The notes below the pieces were generated by a model. The model saw nothing but the letters and a program-made list of their open reading frames with translations, made no database searches and was not told the DNA's origin. The position numbers were made by a program, and so were the translations under genes. Shown here piece by piece: positions 45,411 through 53,273 of a DNA stretch of 64,000 nt. How positions within the stretch are numbered: the stretch's first letter is position 1; each line of letters begins with the position of its first letter. The DNA is from JAEUIE01 sp046350055 (GTDB lineage: Bacteria; Planctomycetota; Planctomycetia; Gemmatales; HRBIN36), in assembly GCA_046350055.1 (NCBI GenBank), contig JAXMBC010000001.1, positions 186,001-250,000 of the forward strand, given 5' to 3'.

Positions 45411-46484
45411 TCAGTCAAACAGAATATCGATTTGCTCTTTCTCGCCACCATTGCGAGTCAGGAGTGCTTTGAAGACTGCTGGATATCCCACAGCAAGCTG
45501 ATGCCTGACGGATCGGATCGAAGTATCAAAGAGCGCAATCTGACACATGTTGTGGAACCAGTGCGGCGACAGGACGGGCAGAGGACGGCAGGCATCGAAC
45601 TCGATGTCTTCAGGTTTGGTCCAGAGCACCGGATCGCCTTCGAGCAATAAGGCGGAAGTCGCGGTGCCATCTTCCTTGGAGACGGTACCCAGGGTGAGTT
45701 TCTGACCATAGGTCAGCCCGGCGGCGAGTTTGGCTTCGGGCTTGCTGTATAAAGCTCGATAGTACGTCTGCTTCGTATCGCCATCGCGTTTGTTAGGGTG
45801 CTCGAAAATCTGGGGCATAGGATTCTGTTCGAGCACTGTTCTATTGTGGGGACTATCCCAGGGCTCATCGAGCTTGAACTTCCTGAAGAGTTCATCCTGT
45901 TCCAGGTAGGGCAGTATCAAGACCCGCCAACTGAGCAGTGGCTTGCCTTCCTTGGAAGAAGTAAAGACCGGAGGCAGGTGGTTGAAATCGCTGTGATAGT
46001 TGTGCATGGCGATGACGAGCTGACGCATGTTGCTTCCGCTCAACATCTTGCGGGCTGCGTCGCGAAAGACACCACTTTGAGATTCGATGACGGGATACTT
46101 GCTGCTCGCCAGCCAGCCTACCTGGTGCACCATGCCCACGGCACAAATGCCTGCGGCAAAGGCCAGCAATACCAGTGTCACGCATTTAATCGTCCACGAC
46201 CATCGCCAGGTTGCTGGTGCTGCGGTGTCTGCTAGCTTTTTGCTCAACCAGCGGAGAAACGAATGGAGGAGATAGAGTAATGCGAGTATTGCAATCAGGA
46301 AAGTCAGTATGGCTGACCACTGTGGATGCACTTCGGGCAGCGTGCGAAAGAGATAGTAGAGCCAGCCGGCCAGCATATGGTAGAGGCCGGTGAGCAGGAA
46401 CATGGGAAAGGCTGAGAGTGCGCCGAGCAGGAAGATGATTAACAGGACCACCATCACTTCGATCAGTGTGAAGCCTCGCCTCAT
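45411..46484 (-). CDS. Pseudopilin-like protein with DUF1559-type C-terminal region
   Basis: The 357-residue product starts with a class III/IV prepilin leader, MRRGFTLIEVMVVLLIIFLL, whose Gly4 is the expected peptidase site. Further hydrophobic helices (to about residue 130) are not typical of simple pseudopilins. The C-terminal half is like DUF1559: NMRQLVIAMHNYHSDFNHLPP, LSWRVLILPYLEQDELFRKFKLDEPWDSPHN. DUF1559 proteins are a hallmark of planctomycetes. The gene overlaps the next upstream gene by 4 bases. A duplicated membrane segment is shared with that gene, so the N-terminal half looks like a fusion. Confidence 0.75.
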   Translation of the reverse strand: MRRGFTLIEVMVVLLIIFLLGALSAFPMFLLTGLYHMLAGWLYYLFRTLPEVHPQWSAILTFLIAILALLYLLHSFLRWLSKKLADTAAPATWRWSWTIKCVTLVLLAFAAGICAVGMVHQVGWLASSKYPVIESQSGVFRDAARKMLSGSNMRQLVIAMHNYHSDFNHLPPVFTSSKEGKPLLSWRVLILPYLEQDELFRKFKLDEPWDSPHNRTVLEQNPMPQIFEHPNKRDGDTKQTYYRALYSKPEAKLAAGLTYGQKLTLGTVSKEDGTATSALLLEGDPVLWTKPEDIEFDACRPLPVLSPHWFHNMCQIALFDTSIRSVRHQLAVGYPAVFKALLTRNGGEKEQIDILFD

Positions 46485-46963
46485 GGCTGCTTCTCCGGAT
46501 TTGAAGGACTGGATGGTACTGGGACTATGGCTGAATCAGTGGCTGTCGAGAATGTAAAGTTTGTGATCGATCGATTGCGAAGGAGGAGTTCCCTGCTGCT
46601 GGCCAGCCAGCCTACCTGATGGACCATGCCCACGGCACAGATGCCAGCGGCAAAGGCCAGGAGGATGATAGCCAGGCACTTGATAGTCCACGACCATCGC
46701 CATTGACGCTCGGGAGCCAGCCAGCGACAGAAGTACTGAGTGAGTACCACGATCAACGCGGTGCCGATCACAAATGTCGCTACACCAGCCCAACGGAGTT
46801 GCACCCGGGGCCAGGTCTCGGCCACATAGTACACCCAGCCTGCGACGAGATGAAAGAGACCAGAAAAGAGGAAAATGCCTCTGCCCATCATGGCGAAGAA
46901 CAACACCACGATGAGTGCGAGCAAGATCAGGTATTCCATCGCGGTCACGCCGCTTCGCTTCAT
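46481..46963 (-). CDS. Membrane protein paralogous to the pseudopilin-like N-terminus
   Basis: The 160-residue product starts MKRSGVTAMEYLILLALIVVL, again leader-like (Gly5, Glu9-like TAMEY as in Flp pilins). It continues with three more hydrophobic helices and shares the segment WRWSWTIKC and AFAAGICAVGMVHQVGWLAS with the next gene; the DNA there is nearly identical. The C-terminus is low complexity. Starts and stops overlap by 4 bases on both sides, so the three genes form one operon. Function is unknown; the leader suggests processing by a prepilin peptidase. Confidence 0.65.
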   Translation of the reverse strand: MKRSGVTAMEYLILLALIVVLFFAMMGRGIFLFSGLFHLVAGWVYYVAETWPRVQLRWAGVATFVIGTALIVVLTQYFCRWLAPERQWRWSWTIKCLAIILLAFAAGICAVGMVHQVGWLASSRELLLRNRSITNFTFSTATDSAIVPVPSSPSNPEKQP

Positions 46964-47337
46964 TTTTTGGATACCACACTAATTGGTTCTGCGAGCTTGT
47001 AGGTCGCTCCCGTCTTCTCCCAGGCACCCGGCGTCAGCAGTTCCCTGGCTCCAGAGATCATGGTCAGCACCACCACAAACAACAAGGCCCAGATGGTGAG
47101 CAGCATCAGCGCCCGTCGGTAGCTGAGCTTCGGCAACTTCGGAAAGACAGCCCGCATGTCGTTCCAGAACCACTGCACACCCCAGGCGATGAGCAGGTAG
47201 CCGACGAGGAAGAACGAGATGGTATCGATGCGAGCTTTCGCCAGATCGGTGAAGTCATAACTAGGCATGCCAGCGAAGGCAGTGGCCGGCAGGGCGAGGA
47301 GGGTACAAAGGATCAGCAGCGAGCGAGGGGAGGACAT
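46960..47337 (-). CDS. Small exported/membrane protein, hypothetical
   Basis: 125 residues from the ATG at 47337: a signal peptide (MSSPRSLLILCTLLALPATAFA), then two transmembrane helices (about 40-60 and 75-100) and a polar tail. It is the first gene of a three-gene operon with the two pilin-like genes. The frame is open to 47394 without a signal at that end. No family recognised. Confidence 0.55.
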   Translation of the reverse strand: MSSPRSLLILCTLLALPATAFAGMPSYDFTDLAKARIDTISFFLVGYLLIAWGVQWFWNDMRAVFPKLPKLSYRRALMLLTIWALLFVVVLTMISGARELLTPGAWEKTGATYKLAEPISVVSKK

Positions 47338-47408
47338 AGCTCCAGCATAACCGGGTGGTGGGGGATTGCAATTGTCGGCCATATCATTCTGCACTTTGCT
47401 AGGGTAGG

Positions 47409-49124
47409 ATGGGGTGGATGACTACTGCAGCTACTCCCCTGTCTACTCCACGCAAAACGCATCCCTTCTGGCGAGCGTTCGTATGCCTGCTGCTGGGGCT
47501 TGCTGCCTGGTGGGGTGTGGCATGGTGGCTGGAGCCGAAGCCACTGTGGCGAGTGCCTTTGCCGGACAAGGAAATTCAGATCCCGGTGTGTGAGCTGCCG
47601 GAGAGGCAGCAGGTGCTTGTCAGCAAGTTCAAGGTGGGGCCTCTCGATAGCAGTGGCCTTGTCCTACTCGATCTTCGCACGGGTCAACTCCTGCACGAAA
47701 TTCAACCTGTCACTACCTTGCGTTTCGACAGTTCTATCCACCCCCGGCCACGCTGGTATCAAGGCTGCTACTATTGGCTGAGTACACAAGGCAACAATCT
47801 CAGGCTGTGGCGTTGGCAGCCGGAATCAGGAGGTAAAGAAGAGCAGGTCCATCAATGGAAGTTTCACGAATCATTTTGCAGCCAAGTCGTGTGGCCTGAG
47901 GGTTCAGACACATTCATGCTGGTTTGGAACTGGCCGTGGGAGATCATGGCAAGCCATCTTCAGCGTGATCCCTATCTTCGAGTGATGATGGCATGTTGTG
48001 TCGAAGAGGCCTGGTCCATTCGCAACTGGGCGATGCATGCATGGAAACTGCCGGAAGCAGGGCAGACGCAGTTGCAACAGGTTTCCAGACATCAGGCATC
48101 ACACTGGGAGATGTGTAAGCCTGTATTGTCCGACGATGGCCGTTGGCTGGCTTCGGTGCGGTTCCGTGATTACGACCGCAGCCACGCTCGGCGAGAACTC
48201 AGCCGATTGGGGAACGCTCTGGTGGACATCGCCAAGCTGGAGAAAGTGCTGCCTCTTGCCAGAAGTGAGATCATCATCACTCCAACGAATGCCGAATCGC
48301 CCATTGTGCAGCATGCGGTAGAAGCAGACAGCCTGGTGCAAGATGCTCAATGGGCTGGGCCGTACCTGTTCGCATTGGGGTGGAAGCGGAAGTTGATCAA
48401 GACTCAGCCCGCCTCACAGTTACTGGAACAACAAGAACATCAGGATGTTCGCACTACCCTGATGGAGAAGGTTCATTGGATCTTTGCCTGGGATGGTACC
48501 ACGCTGAAGCCGCTTCGCTTGCCGACCAGATGGGATCCTTCCGACTGGAAGTGGCACTGCCAGTCGAATGAACTCGTAGGCACGAGTAAATACGCCGGTA
48601 GCGGCCTCCGTTCCATCGTAGTGATGGAGCGATACGGTGATATGCTTCGCGTCAAGCACATGCTCGCCGACTTCCGATCGGACGAACGTGGCGCTTACCA
48701 TGCCGCGAGCCAGCAGGTTGTTACCGTGCACGGCATCGAGCCAAGCAACTGGGAACGCCAGGTGCGAGGCTGGGCAGAGAAATATCCCTGGCTCTTATCC
48801 ATGGCGGACCTTCTGTTTCCACGCAATCGCTATGAAACGGCGATCTACGATTTGATTTCGCAACAGTGTGTAGCCCGTTGGCATCATCAATATGCGATGA
48901 ATGATATAGGTCCCATAACACCGCGTGAGTTGAGCCGTCTCTATACCGCGTCGTATCTCGGCACAGGACCGGAGAACATGTTGTTATTGACGCTGAACTG
49001 CTATGCCTTCCCCATTGTCATGTGGTCGCCGTGGTGGAGCAAGGCGGCGGGGATTCTTGTGGTGGTCGTGTTGTGGATAGTGCTGACGCGCCGGGTACGA
49101 ATGTTAGAACTTCGCACGAAGTAA
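47409..49124 (+). CDS. Large protein with N- and C-terminal membrane helices, unknown
   Basis: A 571-residue protein with one hydrophobic helix near each end (about 23-42, FVCLLLGLAAWWGVAWWL, and about 540-560, AAGILVVVVLWIVL). The large middle is probably extracytoplasmic and beta-rich; repeats such as LVLLDLRTGQLLHEI and LSDDGRWLASVRF hint at degenerate propeller blades. A basic C-terminus RRVRMLELRTK follows. ATGs at 47409 and 47418 are both possible. No enzymatic motif is visible. A hairpin repeat overlaps the stop codon. Confidence 0.6.
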   Translation: MGWMTTAATPLSTPRKTHPFWRAFVCLLLGLAAWWGVAWWLEPKPLWRVPLPDKEIQIPVCELPERQQVLVSKFKVGPLDSSGLVLLDLRTGQLLHEIQPVTTLRFDSSIHPRPRWYQGCYYWLSTQGNNLRLWRWQPESGGKEEQVHQWKFHESFCSQVVWPEGSDTFMLVWNWPWEIMASHLQRDPYLRVMMACCVEEAWSIRNWAMHAWKLPEAGQTQLQQVSRHQASHWEMCKPVLSDDGRWLASVRFRDYDRSHARRELSRLGNALVDIAKLEKVLPLARSEIIITPTNAESPIVQHAVEADSLVQDAQWAGPYLFALGWKRKLIKTQPASQLLEQQEHQDVRTTLMEKVHWIFAWDGTTLKPLRLPTRWDPSDWKWHCQSNELVGTSKYAGSGLRSIVVMERYGDMLRVKHMLADFRSDERGAYHAASQQVVTVHGIEPSNWERQVRGWAEKYPWLLSMADLLFPRNRYETAIYDLISQQCVARWHHQYAMNDIGPITPRELSRLYTASYLGTGPENMLLLTLNCYAFPIVMWSPWWSKAAGILVVVVLWIVLTRRVRMLELRTK

Positions 49125-49167
49125 ACGGTTGCAACGCTTTACGGCCTACGCTGCTTACTTCGTGCGA
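49112..49167. repeat. Inverted repeat TCGCACGAAGTAA over a stop codon
   Basis: TCGCACGAAGTAA (49112-49124) and TTACTTCGTGCGA (49155-49167) are perfectly inverted 30 bases apart. The left arm covers the stop codon of the preceding gene. It may act as a terminator or be another REP-like unit. Confidence 0.55.
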
Positions 49168-49359
49168 GGCTGTCATTACGCGGGTCTCATTTGTTGTCCC
49201 CTAAAACCCTAAGACAGTCCCTTCCCTTTCCCCTAAAGTCGTGTATACTCTTCCTATCCCACCATTCGTGGTGCATTTATTGCCCACGCTGCTTGTATCC
49301 CACCTGACGTAAACCGTATCCTATACCTTTGAACGTCTCACTCCCGACAGGAGTTACCT

Positions 49360-50706
49360 ATGTCCGTTATTCAACCAGGCACCTGGTTTGCTGACCCTGC
49401 CCATTTTCAGAAGCCTAGCCGGCGTTCGTTCATGAATATCGGCTTTCTGGGTTGCCTGGGGCTCACGCTGGACCAGTACTTCCGCCTGCAGGCTTCGGCC
49501 CGGGCTGATGGCTATTACCAGCCGGCCAGCAAGGAAGGCAAAGCCAAGTCGGTCATCCAGATCTTCATGCCTGGCGGTATGGCTCATCAGGAATCGTTTG
49601 ACCCTAAGCCCAATGCCCCCATTGAATACCGGGGTGAGATGGGCTCGATTCCGACCAAGCTGCCCGGTGTCTACATTAATTCCGCTCTCAGCCGTACTGC
49701 CCAGATTGCGGACAAGCTCACCATCGTCCGTTCGATGACGCACGGTGAAGCGGCCCACGAGCGCGGTACCCACAACATGTTCACCGGCTACCGCCCCAGC
49801 CCGGCCCTGGAATACCCGAGCTTTGGCTCGGTGGTGAGCCATGAGTTCGGCGTGCGGAATAACCTGCCACCTTATGTGTGCATACCCAGCCTGCCGACGA
49901 ACTATGCGGGTACCGGGTACCTGAGTGCAGCCTATGCACCGTTCAGCCTGGGCAGCGATCCGGCCAACGGTGGCTTCACGGTGCAGGATCTGAACCTGCC
50001 AGGTGGCGTGGATGAGAAGCGATTCCAGACCCGTCGCACGGTGCTGGATGCGGTCAACGCCCACTTCGCCGCCAAGGAGAAGTCGGACAACATCGCTGCG
50101 ATGGATACCTTCTATCAGCGAGCTTATGGCTTGCTCTCGTCGCAGAAGGCGAAGGAAGCGTTCAACATCAATGCAGAACCAGCCAAGCTGCGGGATGAGT
50201 ATGGCCGCAACACTGCTGGCCAGCGTATGCTTCTCGCCCGACGACTCGTCGAAGCAGGTGTGCGGTTTGTCTCCATGACCTATGGCGGCTGGGATCTGCA
50301 CAACAATATCAAGGGTGGCACCGAAGGGCAGATGCCTGCGTTTGACCAGGCCTTCGCCCGACTGATCACCGATCTTGATCAGCGTGGCTTGCTCGATTCC
50401 ACCATGGTGATGGTGACGACCGAGTTTGGCCGTACGCCCAAGGTGAATGGCAATGCCGGCCGTGATCACTGGCCGAAGGTGTTCAGCATCGTGATGGCTG
50501 GCGGTGGCATCAAGCGGGGCAACGTGTTTGGCTCATCCGATTCGACGGCGAGCGAGCCCCAGGATGATCCACTGAACATCGATGACTGGTCAACGACCAT
50601 TTACACGCTGCTGGGCATTGAACCCAAGAAGCAACTCCTCGCCCCAGGCAGCCGCCCGATCCGAGTGGTGGATGGCGGTGAAGTGAAGAAGGAACTGCTG
50701 GCGTAG
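49360..50706 (+). CDS. DUF1501 family secreted protein
   Basis: A 448-residue DUF1501 protein of the alkaline-phosphatase/sulfatase-like fold. The N-terminus has a Tat-like stretch (SRRSFMNIGFLGCLGLTL), then KSVIQIFMPGGMAHQESFDPKP, RSMTHGEAAHERGTHNMFTG and the C-terminal TEFGRTPKVN...GRDHWPK motif typical of the family. AGGAG stands 6 bases before the ATG. DUF1501 genes almost always accompany DUF1549/DUF1553 cytochrome-type genes in planctomycetes, as here. The exact reaction is unknown. Confidence 0.9.
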   Translation: MSVIQPGTWFADPAHFQKPSRRSFMNIGFLGCLGLTLDQYFRLQASARADGYYQPASKEGKAKSVIQIFMPGGMAHQESFDPKPNAPIEYRGEMGSIPTKLPGVYINSALSRTAQIADKLTIVRSMTHGEAAHERGTHNMFTGYRPSPALEYPSFGSVVSHEFGVRNNLPPYVCIPSLPTNYAGTGYLSAAYAPFSLGSDPANGGFTVQDLNLPGGVDEKRFQTRRTVLDAVNAHFAAKEKSDNIAAMDTFYQRAYGLLSSQKAKEAFNINAEPAKLRDEYGRNTAGQRMLLARRLVEAGVRFVSMTYGGWDLHNNIKGGTEGQMPAFDQAFARLITDLDQRGLLDSTMVMVTTEFGRTPKVNGNAGRDHWPKVFSIVMAGGGIKRGNVFGSSDSTASEPQDDPLNIDDWSTTIYTLLGIEPKKQLLAPGSRPIRVVDGGEVKKELLA

Positions 50707-50717
50707 TGTGATTGGTT

Positions 50718-50812
50718 CTCCCCCTGAACAAGGGGGAGTTAGAGGGGGTCAGATCACGCGAAGTGATTGCATATTGCAACCCCTCCCAGCCTCCCCTTGG
50801 TAAGGGGAGGAG
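50718..50812. repeat. Two-hairpin inverted repeat (REPIN/BIME-like)
   Basis: The left hairpin CTCCCCCTGAACAAGGGGGA then GTTAGAGGGGGT, and the right hairpin CCCCTCCCAGCCTCCCCTTG then GTAAGGGGAGGAG, face each other across about 29 bases. It fills the gap between the DUF1501 gene and the next; translated through, it falsely lengthens the next gene by 40 codons. Confidence 0.7.
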
Positions 50813-50831
50813 TCAGACAGAGGTTCAATTG

Positions 50832-53273
50832 ATGCGACACCTGAGCTTACTTCTCACCCTCGTAATTCCCACCATGACCTGGGCTGCTTCGCCTACTCTG
50901 GGTGTGATCACGCCACGTGGCGGACAGCGCGGCACCGAGGTGGAGTTCATGTTCCACGGGGCACGCCTGAAGGATGCCCAGGAAATCCTCTGCTACACCC
51001 CCGGTGTGTTCACCATCGGCAAGATTGAAGTGGTCAACGACAACGTCGTGAAGACCAAGATCAAGATCGCTCCCGATGCCCGCCTGGGTCAGCATTCGTT
51101 CCGCGTCCGCACTGCTTCGGGCATCAGCGATCTCAAGACGATCTTCGTCGGAGCCTTGCCCGAGATCAGCCAGAAAGAGCCCAACAACGACTTCAAGGCA
51201 CCGCAGAAGATCGCTCTGAATGTCACGGTGAACGGCACCATCGAGAACGAGGATGTTGACTACTTCTCGGTCGAGTGCAAGAAGGGCCAGCGGCTTTCGG
51301 TCGAGATCGAAGGCATGCGGCTGGCGAATCAGACCGTGTTCGATCCTGCCATTGCCATCCTCAACAGCAAGCGCTTTGAAATTGCCACCAGTGATGACAG
51401 CGCCTTCGCTGCACAGGATGGCGTGATGAGCGTGATCATTCCTGAGGATGGCACCTACACGATCATGGTCCGCGAGACCAGCTACGGTGGCAATGGCGAA
51501 TGCCGGTACCGACTGCATGTGGGCACGTTTCCCCGTCCTATCGCTTGTGTGCCTGCCGGTGGCAAGCTGGGCGAGGAAGTGGAAGTGACTTTCATCGGCG
51601 ATGCCAGCGGGCCGATCAAGCAGAAGGTGAAGCTGCCTGCCAAGCCAGACCCCGAGTTTGGTCTCTTCGTGCAGGATGCGGGTGGCATTTCCCCTTCACC
51701 GCTGCCTTTCCGCCTGAGCACACTGGGCAACTTTGTTGAAACCGCTGCGAGCGAATTCAGCAAGGCCAACGTCTTCGACCCGAACACGCAGGCCATCAAT
51801 GGCATCATCAGCAAGCCCGGCGAGAATGACTGGTACCGCTTCAAAGCCAAGAAGGGGCAGGTCTTCGATGTCGAGTGCTACGGGCGACGAATACGCTCTG
51901 CACTGGACCCGGTCATGCACATGCACAAGGGCGAAGGTGGCTACCTGGTAGGCGATGACGATGCGAGGAAGCCCGATTGCTACTTCCGCTGGACCGCTCC
52001 GGAAGACAAGGAATATGTATTGCAACTGCACGATCACCTGGGCAAAGGCGGCCCAGCCTTCACCTATCGCGTGGAGTTCACGCCGGTCGTGCCCAGCCTG
52101 TCGCTGTTCTTCCCCAAGGCCGATGGCAACAATCTGCCGAATCAGGATCGCCAGATGATCGCGGTGCCGCGTGGCAATCGCATGGCGGTGCTGACGTACG
52201 CCAGCCGGGCCAACTTCGGCGGGCCGCTGCAGGTGTATGCCAACGGCTTGCCCAAGGGCATGTCGCTGGAAGCTGACGTGATGGCTGACAATGTGGATGC
52301 AGTGCCCACGATTCTGAGTGCCGCAGCGGATGCACCGATTGCAGGTGGACTGGTCGATCTGCGTGCCAAGCACACGGATCCGAAGGTGAACATCGATGGT
52401 GGCATGAAGCTGCGGGCTGATCTCGTCTATGTGCAGAACGTTGGCAGCTACATCGCCCTGGATACCAACAGTGCAGCGATGGCAGTCACGCAGGAAGTGC
52501 CGTTCAAGGTGAGCCTGGTGGAGCCCAAGGCGCCGCTGGTGCAGAACGGAGCGATGAACCTGAAGGTGAAAGTGGAGCGCAACAAGGATTTCAAGCAGCC
52601 AGTGAATGTCTACATGCTCTGGAATCCGCCCGGCATCGGCTCAGCCAGCGGTGTCACCATTCCGGGCGACAAGACGGAGATTGACTATCCGGTGAATGCA
52701 GCTCCCAACGCACAGGTACGCAAGTGGAAGATCTGTGTGATTGCCAATGCGGATGTCGGCTTCGGGCCAGCGTGGGTCTCGTCGCAACTCATCACGCTGG
52801 ATGTGGCTGCACCGTATGTATCGATGAGCATGGACCGGCCCGCCGTGGAACAGGGCAAGGAAACAGAATTGCTCTGCAAGCTCACCCACACTAAGCCGTT
52901 TACCGGTACCGGTAAGGTGCACATTGTCGGTCTGCCGCACAATGTCAAGGCCCCGGTAACGGACATCACCAAGGATACCAAGGAGATTGTGGTCAAGGTG
53001 ACCACGCAGAAGGACAGCCCGCCGGGAAATCACCAGGGTATCTTTGCCCAGGTCTACATTCCGGAAAGCGGCGAACAGATGTTGCACCAGATCGGCGGGA
53101 CGGTGCTGCGAATCGATGCCCCACCACCAGCCAAGCCCGCTGCAGCTGCGGCACCGGTGAAGGTTGCTGCGGCACCAGCCCCTGCCCCCGCCAAGACAGA
53201 GAAGAAGCTCTCACGGCTGGAGAAGCTGCGCCTGGAACAAGCGGAGAAGGAGAAGGCGGGAGGGAAGCAGTAA
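50832..53273 (+). CDS. Secreted pre-peptidase (PPC)-type domain protein
   Basis: An 813-residue product with a signal peptide MRHLSLLLTLVIPTMTWAA. It begins with an IPT-like fold (PTLGVITPRGGQRGTEVEFMF), then PPC-type beta domains: KEPNNDFKAPQKIALNVTVNG with VDYFSVECKKGQRLSVEIEG, and again NGIISKPGENDWYRFKAKKGQ with DVECYGRRIRSALDP. A C-terminal Ala/Pro/Lys tail ends in a short coiled coil. The ATG at 50832 opens the signal peptide; an upstream ATG lies in a repeat. These proteins lie between DUF1501 and DUF1549 genes in planctomycetes and are thought to be surface or periplasmic partners of that system. Confidence 0.85.
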   Translation: MRHLSLLLTLVIPTMTWAASPTLGVITPRGGQRGTEVEFMFHGARLKDAQEILCYTPGVFTIGKIEVVNDNVVKTKIKIAPDARLGQHSFRVRTASGISDLKTIFVGALPEISQKEPNNDFKAPQKIALNVTVNGTIENEDVDYFSVECKKGQRLSVEIEGMRLANQTVFDPAIAILNSKRFEIATSDDSAFAAQDGVMSVIIPEDGTYTIMVRETSYGGNGECRYRLHVGTFPRPIACVPAGGKLGEEVEVTFIGDASGPIKQKVKLPAKPDPEFGLFVQDAGGISPSPLPFRLSTLGNFVETAASEFSKANVFDPNTQAINGIISKPGENDWYRFKAKKGQVFDVECYGRRIRSALDPVMHMHKGEGGYLVGDDDARKPDCYFRWTAPEDKEYVLQLHDHLGKGGPAFTYRVEFTPVVPSLSLFFPKADGNNLPNQDRQMIAVPRGNRMAVLTYASRANFGGPLQVYANGLPKGMSLEADVMADNVDAVPTILSAAADAPIAGGLVDLRAKHTDPKVNIDGGMKLRADLVYVQNVGSYIALDTNSAAMAVTQEVPFKVSLVEPKAPLVQNGAMNLKVKVERNKDFKQPVNVYMLWNPPGIGSASGVTIPGDKTEIDYPVNAAPNAQVRKWKICVIANADVGFGPAWVSSQLITLDVAAPYVSMSMDRPAVEQGKETELLCKLTHTKPFTGTGKVHIVGLPHNVKAPVTDITKDTKEIVVKVTTQKDSPPGNHQGIFAQVYIPESGEQMLHQIGGTVLRIDAPPPAKPAAAAAPVKVAAAPAPAPAKTEKKLSRLEKLRLEQAEKEKAGGKQ

